A model generated the notes under the pieces. It made no database searches and was not told the origin of the DNA. It saw only the letters and a program-made list of their open reading frames with translations. A program made the position numbers and the translations under genes. Positions 44,984-54,600 of a stretch of 64,000 nucleotides of DNA are shown here, piece by piece; positions within the stretch are counted from its first letter, which is position 1; every line of letters starts with the position of its first letter. The DNA comes from Methylococcus sp. Mc7 (GTDB taxonomy: Bacteria; Pseudomonadota; Gammaproteobacteria; Methylococcales; Methylococcaceae). The DNA is taken from the NCBI RefSeq assembly GCF_019285515.1, contig NZ_CP079095.1, positions 2,512,501-2,576,500 on the forward strand, given 5' to 3'.

Positions 44984-45760
44984 TGAAATCAATGGCTTGC
45001 GATTCGCGGCAGCGATCGTACGGAAATCACACCTGCGGCATGATTTTTGGTGTGCATCCCCTCCCGTCTCCCTCTCTTCATCCGCCAACTTATTTGCTCG
45101 TGGACCGGCTTGAACGGTGCTGGCGTGACACCGTGTGGTGCGCTAAGACCCTTGTCGAGGCAGGACGCCACGGCTCTGCCAAAAGGGGGCAGGGGGAAGT
45201 TCCTCCGGCGCGACAGCTATTCGATAGCTCGTCGGCGTAGCCAAGTGATATTGAGTCGAAATCTTACGCCTCTCTCCGGATTCCCTTCCTGCGAAGGAGG
45301 CGTTTTCACTTCACGTATCCTCGAGGCGCCACGCCAGCGGTGGACGAAATGAGGAAGGGCCACCGTTTTCGGTTGCCGATGACCTAGGCGTGGCGATCGC
45401 GCAGTTTACCGCGCCTCGTTTACAAAATGATGTCGGCGGGATAACGGAAATGAAAAAGCCCTGTGAGCTTGCTTCAGCCGGACTACGGGGAAGCCACCTC
45501 GAACCCGGTTGTTCCGCAAGGGGCGTGCCCGGCCCGCAAACGGATTAGCCGCGACAACACCTCTTCAAGACTTCAAAATCTGCTGATCGGCCGGCTTCAT
45601 GGTCGGCTGTCGTTGCGATCCCGGCAGTCCTCCTCGTGAAATACCCTGCCCATCCCCCATCGTCGTACGAAAGCAGCGCGGCGCGGGAAAGTGCTTGAGC
45701 AGTCATCGGGCTTCGCTCCACAATGGGGCGCCTAACCAAGCCAACATGAGGATCGAAATC
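44984..45760. other. Gene-poor chromosomal flank right of the satellite
   Basis: No gene is supported in these 777 bp. The first 60 bases resemble the element's own left end (AAATCAAT, CGATTC..GCGG, GTACGGAAA), hinting at remains of a second related element. The rest shows neither coding regularity nor strong signals. Confidence 0.5.
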
Positions 45761-46150
45761 ATGAAACTCTATGACGCTGTGCGTGCCGCAATACTCGTTC
45801 TGGCTCTCGGATCGACGTCGATCGAGTCTTATGGCGACGAATGGGCCGGTTATGCCGGCGATGTCGGAGACAAATTCGGACGAGGTCTGGCCAATGCCTC
45901 CCTCGGATGGGTCGAAATGGTAAAAGGAGTAGGTATTGCGGCAAGCCATGACGGTCCGGCATTCATTCCCTTTGGATTCGTGAAAGGTCTTGGCCATACC
46001 CTCGGCCGGACGTTGTCCGGCGCCTTCGATCTGGTGACTTTTCTCATCCCCACGGCTCCGCTGAGCGATCCCACGTATGTCTGGGATCGATTTGACCAGG
46101 AGACACAATACGGCTATTTCGAGCCATCCAAGCGGCGATCCTCGAAATGA
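45761..46150 (+). CDS. TIGR04073-like exosortase-associated secreted protein
   Basis: The ATG at 45761, with GAGGA just upstream, gives 130 aa with a signal peptide (MKLYDAVRAAILVLALGSTSIES). The mature part, GDVGDKFGRGLANASLGWVEMVKG and FVKGLGHTLGRTLSGAFDLVTFLIP, matches the exosortase-associated TIGR04073 family. The family's role is unknown. No exosortase gene is in the window. Confidence 0.78.
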   Translation: MKLYDAVRAAILVLALGSTSIESYGDEWAGYAGDVGDKFGRGLANASLGWVEMVKGVGIAASHDGPAFIPFGFVKGLGHTLGRTLSGAFDLVTFLIPTAPLSDPTYVWDRFDQETQYGYFEPSKRRSSK

Positions 46151-46426
46151 CGAAGAGCACGGTCGGCTTTCCCGCCGTGCTGGTCCGGAGGTCTGGGCGA
46201 AATCGCGGAGACAGGACGAGGTGATTCGTCATCGAGCCTTCGCGGCACTGCATCCTGAGCATGCCGCGAAGGTCCTGCGCGGCCAGTGGGAACTGGTGGG
46301 CCGAAGAACTTCACATCATCGAATTTGGGGTGAAAACCGCGTCATGATCGACTTCATGACAGCCGAAATGGCGAGTGTGCACTCCTTTCAGGATGCGGCG
46401 CCACTGACTCTCAAAAACATGTCAAT

Positions 46427-48610
46427 TCAATTGATTCCGTTTACCTGTGCAATGAGTTTCGCGACATCGTCCGCGGGCAGCGGCTTGGCGATCAGGAAAC
46501 CTTGAATCGCATCGCAGCCCGAGTTTTGCAGTAGGCCTTTTTGGGCTTCCGTTTCCACGCCTTCGGCGATGATTTTCAGTCCAAGGCTGTGGCCGAGCGC
46601 GATGATGCCGTCGCAAATCTTGGCGTTGCCGTGATCGGTTTCGATGTCCTGAACGAAGGAGCGGTCGATTTTGAGGCTTTGGATGGGCAGTAGTTTGAGT
46701 CGCCCCAAGGAGGAATAGCCGGTGCCGAAATCGTCGATGGAGAGCGTGATTCCGTAATCCTGAAGCGATTTCAATATTGCCTGAACGCGGCTGAGATTCT
46801 CCATGATGGCGGATTCGGTGATTTCGAGTTCGATATCGGAGCCGGATAGGCCATGGCGTTCGACGATCGAGCCCAGGGCTTCGAAAAACGATTCATCCTG
46901 CAACTGTTTCACCGAAACGTTGATGGCCATGCGTATTCCCGCGATGCCGTCGTTCCGCCAGCTTCGCAACTGATGGCATGCCCGGTCGATGACCCACAGT
47001 CCCAAGGGCAGGATGAGTTTGGTCTCTTCGGCGATGGGTATGAACCGGTCGGGGGTGATGACGCCGAGCACCGGATGGCGCCACCGCAGCAGCGCTTCGA
47101 CGCTGCAGATGGAGCCGGTGGCCAGATCGATCTGGGGTTGGTAATGGAGTTTGAAGCCTCCATGCTTCAGCGCGTCGCGCAGGCCGTTTTCGATTTCGAG
47201 CCGTTCCCTGACGCCGCGATTTATGGCCTGGCTGAAGAATTCGAAGGTGTTGCGTCCCCGGGATTTGGCATGGTACATCGCGGCGTCCGCGTGCTTCATC
47301 AGGGTCTCCGCGCTGTTTCCGTCGGCGGGGTAAATGGCGATGCCTATGCTTGCGCCGGAGTGCAACTGATAGTCCTCGACCGTATAGGGGCGGCAGACGC
47401 TTTCCAGGATTCGCTCCGCCATGGACGTTGCGGTCGTCGAGACATTGTTGCCGGTGATCACGACGATGAACTCGTCGCCGCCCAGCCGTCCGACCACTTG
47501 GCTGCCGTGCACGTTTTCGGTCAGCCGCCCCGCAACCTGTTCCAGCAGCGCATCGCCGATCCGGTGGCCCAGGGTGTCGTTGATTCTCTTGAAATTGTCC
47601 AGGTCGATGAACATCACCGCGACCTGCTTCTGCTCCCGCCGGGCGAATTCGATCGCTTGTTCGAGGCGTCCGTGCAGGAAGATACGATTGGGCAGGTTGG
47701 TGAGCGGGTCGTGATGGGCGAGATGCTTGATCCGGTCCTCCGCTTCCCTTCGTTGGGTAATGTCGCGGAACGCGCCGTGGACGTAGCGCCGTCCATCCAT
47801 TTCGAAGGTGCTGCCGCTGACTTCCACCGGAATGGTGGTGCCGTCGGCCCTGATCAGCGACAGCTCGATGGTTCCGGTTTTGCCGCGCAGCATGCGGCCG
47901 AGAAAATCGGCTTCCGCCTCATCGGCATCTTTGCCGGTTTCATGGAGATTGCTCAGGTGCTGGCCGATGATTTCGTTGCGGGACATTCCCAGCAGGGTTT
48001 CGGCCTGCCGGTTGCAGTCGACCAGGGTTCCGGTCTCGGAATCGGTGACGAGGATGGCGTCGTTGGCGACTTCGATCAAGGTGCGGTAGCGCCGCTCGCT
48101 GGCGCGGAGCGCGCGATTCTTGGCCACTTCCTCCTGGCGGCGCCGTTCCAGCTCCTCCATTTTCATGGTGCCTGCAACGACAATCCCGGAAACCAGGAGG
48201 GCGGCCACCATCCCCGTGGCCAGATAGTCGTAGGTGACTTCTCCTTTGAGGAGCAAACCCATCGCTGCGGTAACGACTTCGGACATCACTACGGACGCCA
48301 GAATGCCGGCTATCCACAGGTACTTCCCCAAGATGATGATGAGTGTCACCCGCTTATTCCTGTTCTCGCTTTGTCCCCTGGCTTCCGGTGTAAGGAAACT
48401 GCGGGGATCCGGAGTTGATTCGTTCTTGTTCTCGTGGCCCCGTCCTCCATGACGTGGCAGAGATATTGTAGCGCCTTCGCCGGGGCAGTCCGCCACCGTT
48501 CGGTCCGTGTTGGGTTGCGGGACGAATTTCCTGGATTTTGAGGCGGCTCTGCGTATCGTAGCCATGGGGAATGGACGCTCCGGATGCCAACCATTGTACC
48601 CATTCGCCAT
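46427..48610 (-). CDS. Membrane PAS-GGDEF-EAL protein
   Basis: Up to 727 aa, with start uncertain because the first 80 residues are atypical. Two membrane helices (VTLIIILGKYLWIAGILASVV and YDYLATGMVAALLVSGIVVAG), then PAS (YRTLIEVANDAILVTDSETG), GGDEF (VVGRLGGDEFIVVI, active-site motif intact) and EAL (VEALLRWRHPVLG) with the later DDFGTGYSSLG. It could make or degrade cyclic di-GMP. It lies 64 bases downstream of the second synthase, on the same strand, with a palindrome between. Confidence 0.92.
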   Translation of the reverse strand: MANGYNGWHPERPFPMATIRRAASKSRKFVPQPNTDRTVADCPGEGATISLPRHGGRGHENKNESTPDPRSFLTPEARGQSENRNKRVTLIIILGKYLWIAGILASVVMSEVVTAAMGLLLKGEVTYDYLATGMVAALLVSGIVVAGTMKMEELERRRQEEVAKNRALRASERRYRTLIEVANDAILVTDSETGTLVDCNRQAETLLGMSRNEIIGQHLSNLHETGKDADEAEADFLGRMLRGKTGTIELSLIRADGTTIPVEVSGSTFEMDGRRYVHGAFRDITQRREAEDRIKHLAHHDPLTNLPNRIFLHGRLEQAIEFARREQKQVAVMFIDLDNFKRINDTLGHRIGDALLEQVAGRLTENVHGSQVVGRLGGDEFIVVITGNNVSTTATSMAERILESVCRPYTVEDYQLHSGASIGIAIYPADGNSAETLMKHADAAMYHAKSRGRNTFEFFSQAINRGVRERLEIENGLRDALKHGGFKLHYQPQIDLATGSICSVEALLRWRHPVLGVITPDRFIPIAEETKLILPLGLWVIDRACHQLRSWRNDGIAGIRMAINVSVKQLQDESFFEALGSIVERHGLSGSDIELEITESAIMENLSRVQAILKSLQDYGITLSIDDFGTGYSSLGRLKLLPIQSLKIDRSFVQDIETDHGNAKICDGIIALGHSLGLKIIAEGVETEAQKGLLQNSGCDAIQGFLIAKPLPADDVAKLIAQVNGIN

Positions 48611-48621
48611 AGCCCTCGTTT

Positions 48622-48648
48622 CCGCCCTCTCCCGGAGGGAGAGGGCGG
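48622..48648. repeat. REP-like palindrome / possible terminator
   Basis: CCGCCCTCTCCC (48622-48633) and GGGAGAGGGCGG (48637-48648) are perfect 12-bp arms with a GGA loop. It lies between the synthase stop and the GGDEF-EAL start. A related weaker copy is at about 63549-63572. Confidence 0.7.
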
Positions 48649-48674
48649 GCGAGGTATTTCAAGCGACGTTTCCG

Positions 48675-51600
48675 TCAAGCAGCCGATCTGCTCTTCATCT
48701 CCAGTATGTCTTTCCTGACCCTGCCGAGCAAATGGTCACGCAGCGCTGCTGGCAGGTCAGCGATGCTGCCGGCCTCCGCCGTCGCTCTCCAGGCCGCGAC
48801 ATGCGTGCCGGTGGCAAGTTTTTCCAATCGACCGCCGGGCATGAGCCGGAAAAAGTCGAATGCCAGTACGACGCCTTTTTGGTAGATCCCTGCCAAATAC
48901 ATACGGGCTTTGATGGTATCGAACGGCATCGCGTCCCGGAGGTGCCGGACTTCGGTGAAGATGCACCGAAAGCCTCCTTGCGCTTCTCCGATCCGATAGG
49001 CGTCCGGAACGATGCCGTAAAAATAGCCATCCCGGAGTACCCCTTGCAGCTCATAGTACTTCGAATAGTAGATATTGCCCACCAGATTCGCGTCGTTCGG
49101 CGAGGTGGCGACATTCTGCTCGGAAAGAACCATGCCGGCGACGGGCCCCGGTTTTTCGCGCCACAAGGCGGCGCCGATGCGGTCCAACGCGGGGATATGG
49201 CTGGGCTGGTCATTTTGTCCGAACCCTTCGGCCGCAGATCCGAGCTCCCGGAAGAAGCCGTCGAGATACGGCGGGTACGGTTCGGGCGTGACTATGCCAT
49301 GAGATACGACCCTGGCCCAGGTCATCTGGATCTGGCTGGTTGCCACGCGCTCCGACGTCCCATCAGGCAGTACCCGGTGCCATTCGAATCCGACGGCGAC
49401 CGTCGCATTCCCGGGACCATTGCGGCCAAGGAAACGGCATGACACTTCCATGATCTCCCCCGCGTGCACCGGCCTTTCGATGGATGCCCAGGAACGGTTG
49501 GTCACCCAGGCATGCTCGCCCGACGTGAATTCGTCGGTGAGCCGCGCCAAAACAGGCCTTAGCGCCATTTCCCTGAGCCGTCCCATCCATTCGAAGAAGC
49601 GGGAGAAATAAAGCGTACCGTCGGCGTTGGCGCCATCTTTGAAGGCCAGAGGGAAACGGAACGCGATATGGTGGTCGCAATCCGGGTCGGCGATATGGGT
49701 TTCGACCCGGAGAAAATCCGAGGGATTTCCGCCCGCCGCCAGCCATCGGGTCCAAGATCCGTCGCGTCCAGCCACGGTCTCGGGTTGAGTCGCTGCCACA
49801 ACGTCCCGGGCCGGTCCGCCCTCCGCCGTTTCCGGTGAGCTCTCGTCACGCAGCTCCCGATCGAGCGTATCCTTTCCGCCCGGATTCGACGCGCCGTTTA
49901 CGACCATGGCTACCATGCGGCGTTTCCGTCCGGCGACCGTTGCCGGGAAGCTCACGACCCGCACCCGGACATCTTCCCAGGTGGCGCGGAACAGGACGGT
50001 ATCGGCATGCCGGGCCTCGATGTCCAGCGTGATGTCGCGGGTATCGAGAGCCTTCATTGCTGCCTCCAGCGCAGACCAAACCCTCGTTCCGGCCTCATCC
50101 AGTGCGTCTCCTTCGCGTTCCAGGCGGCTGACGAGTGCGAACAGCCCGGCGTTCAGCATCGCACGCCATTGGTCCCGGCTGCGCTGGATCGGACCCACCA
50201 GATCGCAGCCCTGGAGCCCCATGCCGGCAACGCAAAGCAGTACCTCGTCGTCATGGCTCAGCGATACTTCCAGCGGTGCGAAAGCCGCTTCCGGCTCCAT
50301 GAGTCCGGCCGCCGCGTCCGTTCCCGACCGGCTGTGCGAGCGGAAAAGTACCGGTTTGCCGGTTTCCAGCCAGCGTACCTCGAGGTGCGAGGTATCGACG
50401 GCGAAGCGGAGCCCGGCCTCGCGAACCGCAGCGTGAAAGACCGGACGGCATATGACGCGTCGTCTGTCGCGCTTGCTGGCATGGAGATCGGGAATGTTGC
50501 GGACGATCACGGAAGGGGCCGACAGACCGAATTCACGGGCCCTTTGGTCCACTTCGCTTTGCAGCGCCGGATCGTCCGACAGATTTGCCCGCGCCAGCAG
50601 CTGGGCGGGGGTCGGCAGATCGGCGCGCCGATCCAGCATCTGCACTTCGTAGCCAGTGATGCGCTCGATGACCCGGTTCTGGCCGTCGAACACCGTGACT
50701 TCTCCCAGTATCCGGTTGCCGTTGCGTCCGACGACCTTGGCTTCGGCCCGATAGCTGGCACCGGCCGCATCGCTGCCATAGAGGTCGATCCGTCCGATAC
50801 GGACCGGCAGGCAGACTTCCGGTGTGAGCGAGATCTGGGCGGCTTGCAGCAGGGTGTCGCGGTAGAACGGATCGCCCAGCACCATTGGAGCGCGCACCGT
50901 ATCCGAGAACCCCTCGGGGTCGCGAATCGTCTCAGCTCTCGCTTCGGTCACGAAAACGACATGGCTGTCGTCCAGTGATTCCACGCCGCTGATACGTTGG
51001 AACAGCGGCCCCTGGAACAGCACGCCGCCGTAGAGATCGATCTTCGGCACGATGCCCAGCAACTGGCGCGGCGGCAGAGCGGTTTCTCCCGCCTCGGCGC
51101 CTCGACGCCGGCCCAGCACGAAGCGGGCGGCGAAATGCGCCGGTTCCATGCCGGTCTGTTCGGCGTGGATCGATGCTTCCACCACGACGGGATCTGAGAT
51201 CTCCGTGCGTTCCAGCGCCAGCGCCCGGATCTCGATGCGCTGCGGCCGTTCCCGGCTCACCACGATCGGCCGTTCCAGCCGGATGTCCTCGATCCGTACG
51301 ACCTCCGCCTCGGCATTGCCGGCGACCCGCAGTGCCGCCTGGGCCATGGCTTCGAGCCCCATGACGGTGGGCAGGAGCAGGGAACCGCGGTAGTCGTGGT
51401 CGGCCAGATAGAGATCGTCCCGGGTGTCTAGGCTGACCTGGGTGATGAGTTCTATCCCCGCCTCGAAGCGTTGCACCTCGCCGCGGAACCGGCCGGCCGG
51501 GGTGGCCGCCTCGGCCATCGGTGGACGAACCCAGGTGGCAAGGCCGTCGGCGCTGGCGGCCACGATCACCTCCCGCGTCGGTGGGGCGGTGCGCATCCAG

Positions 51601-54600
51601 CGCAGGAACTGGCGCACGCCCTCGGAGACCGGAATGGCGTCGATGCCCAACTGGCCCAGATGGCGGACGCTGCCGAGCTTCACGCCCATGCCGACCTCGT
51701 CCCAAACGCTGAAGGCGTGGCAGACCACCGCCGTTTCCGGGTGGGCTTCCGCGAATCCGTCGAGCAGCCGCGCCACCGCTTCGTTCGAATAGGCATACCA
51801 GGCATTGTTCTTCATGCCGGTGACGCCGATGATCGACGTCAGCGCCGCGAACAGCTTGGGCGGCTGGCTCTCGAACAGGGCCAGCAGGTTCTCGGCGCCT
51901 TGCAGCTTGGGCGCGATTTCACGCCGGGCCTGTTCGGCGGAGACCTCGGCCACGGGCCGCGGCGTATTGGTGCCGGCGCCGTGGATCACCCCCGTCACCG
52001 GCCCCATTTCGCCGCGGATGATTGCGACTGCCCGTTCCATCGCCTGGAGGTCGGCGACGTCGGCGGCGTAGTAGCGGCAGTCGATGCCCGCTTCCGCGAA
52101 CCGCCGCAGGGTCGCCGCCAGTTCGCCCGCTTCGCCGGGCTGCGGTGCCGGCGAGCGTCCGACCAGGGCGAGCCTGACGCCGGTTTCAAGGGCGAAGGCG
52201 AGCGCGCATTCCGCGGTGATGCCTTTGCCGCCGCCGGTGACCAGTACCACGTCCTGGGCCGACCAGTCGATCGAGCGAGGCGTGCAGTCCTCGGGTTCGA
52301 CCGGCTGGATGCAGCGGGTCCAGCGCATGCCCTCGGCGTCGTACTCCACCGCCTTGTAGCCGGGCTGGCCGGACAGCTCCGCCGCCACCCGGTCCGCGAC
52401 GAAATCCGCCGCCAGGGCGGGATTGAAATCGATCACGCCGACTTCGAGTTCCGGCCGCTCCAGCGAAAGGCTGGCTGCGAACGACCAGGCGCTGGGTGCC
52501 CCGCCGGCAGGGAGTGCTCTACCGGCGCTGCGCTGGAGGAAGAGGACGCTGCTCAAGTTTCGCCAGGCGGCGGGAGCCCGTCGGGCCAGGCCATGAATCA
52601 CGGCGAGCTCGTCGATACCCGCGGCGGCGACCGAACCGGTGCGCGGCGCATGGGCATCCGACAGCACGATCACCAGCCGTTGGGTGCCGTCCGGGAGATG
52701 GATCTCGTCCAGGTCCCTCGAGTTCAGCACGCGGGCTGCAAGGCGCCTTCCCAGATTTTCCCCGAATGGAACACCGGCTTGGGAAAGCAGGACGAGACAT
52801 TCGCCGCTCGGCGGTTCCGTCGCCCGAGGAGCCGAAAAGAGCGGAGTGGGCACTCTCGACTGTGTGAATGCCCTCACCCAATGCAGGCGTCTGGCGGATT
52901 CCGGGGCGGCAGCCGCAGCCGGTTCGGAACGTGCGGCCTCTCCGCCGATCGCGGCCTGGAGCGCGGCGGCGATTTCTCCCAGGGTCGCGTTGGCCAGGGG
53001 TGCGGCATCGATCCGGTCCTGGGTGCCGGTGCTCAGGATCAGGTCGCCCAATAGAGCGCCGGCTTTGATCGAATCGATGTTGAGGTCGTCCAGCAGGCGC
53101 TGGTCCGGTTCCAGACAGTCGCGGCTGAACCCGGTGCGCTCGGCGACGAGGTCGAGCACCAGGTCCATCGCCTGGACCGGAGCCGGCGCGGGAGCGGCCA
53201 CGGCGGGCGTGGGAGCAATGGCGTCGAAGGCCGCGATGACGTTGCCGACGGTGTCGACGTTCATGCGCATCGTATCGATCTTTCCCTGCACCCCCAGACG
53301 GATCGCGGCATCGCCGAGCAAGGTGCCGATCTTGATCGAGTCCAGGTTCAGGTCGTCGATCAGGCGGGCATCGTCTTTCAACGTGTCGATCGCGAAGCCG
53401 GTCCGTTCGGCCAGCAGTGCCAGCACGACGTCGCGCGCCGAAGCGGCGGCGTCCGCGGGTTCCGGAGCGGCGGCCGCCGGTTCAGACCGGTGTTCCACGA
53501 TGGCAGGCGGAACATCGGCGGCGAATTCGCCCTTGAGGCTCTGCGAGACGGCCCGCATACGGTCGAGCAACGGACGGTTGGCGAGCAGTGCCCCGATTCT
53601 CAAGCCCAGCTCTGTCAGGTAGTCGCGGTTGCCCGGAAACCGGCGGTTCACCAGCAGCAGCACGCCCAGGGGCAGATGCTGCATCGTCAGGACAGGTACG
53701 CAATCCACCGCGCGGGTGCGGGTGCCGGCCAGACGGTCGAGCTCCGGCTCGAAACGCGGGTCGGCGTGGGCATTGGCCAGATGCAGGGAGCGCCGGGTTG
53801 CGAAGACTTCGCCCGGAATGCCGTGCTCCGCGCTCAGGCCCAGGTTTTCGGCCGTAGCGCCGAAGGCGGGAGACAGCGTGGCGGTGTCGCGGTCGTGCAG
53901 GAGGAGCGTGCCGTATTCGGCTCCCAGGCTGTCCTTGGCCGATTCCACCAGGTTGCCGATGATCGCCTCAGGGTGCCGGTCCGCGATTCCCCTCGCCACC
54001 GCGCCGTGCAGCAGCGTCTCGATTCCGTGCAGTTCGCGGGCGCGTTCGGCCAGGTAGGCCTGGATCAGGCCGGGTGCGGCAATCGCCGCCAGCTCGGCCA
54101 GGATTTCCGCGTCCATGGGCGTAAAAGGCTCGCCTGGCCGTCGGGCTACGCGGACCAGGCCGAGCGGGTGGCCGGCTCCGCTGGGGAAAGGCACGTAAAG
54201 CGCGGTCCATTCCAGCGGGACGCCGAGGGCTTCGACTTCGGCCCGGAAACGGGGATCTTCCCCGAGCACTTCAATGGCCTCCGGCGCCCCGGAGCGGAGT
54301 ACGTCGGCGAAGATGCCGTCGGCGGCGCTCAGCCGATTGGCGAAGGCGTCGAAAGGCAGGACGACCCGCAAGGCATCCTCGGCCTGTTCGAACAGCAGCA
54401 CGGTGGCGTGCTCGGCGTGAACGGCATCGCGGAAGGCTGCCGTCAGCGTTTCCGACAACTGGGCGAGATCGGAGCTTGCCTGTCCCTCGATCCGGCGGAG
54501 CGGGCCGGCCGTCCGGAGGGGCCGGGACCCTGCGGCGGCGGGGACGGCGGCGAGTTCGCGTTCGCACGGCGCAACGTAGAAGTTGCGCGCCGACGCCGGC

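Noticed and set aside
45047-45352. 101-codon plus-strand frame right of attR
   Set aside because: No ribosome site or protein features; composition looks non-coding.
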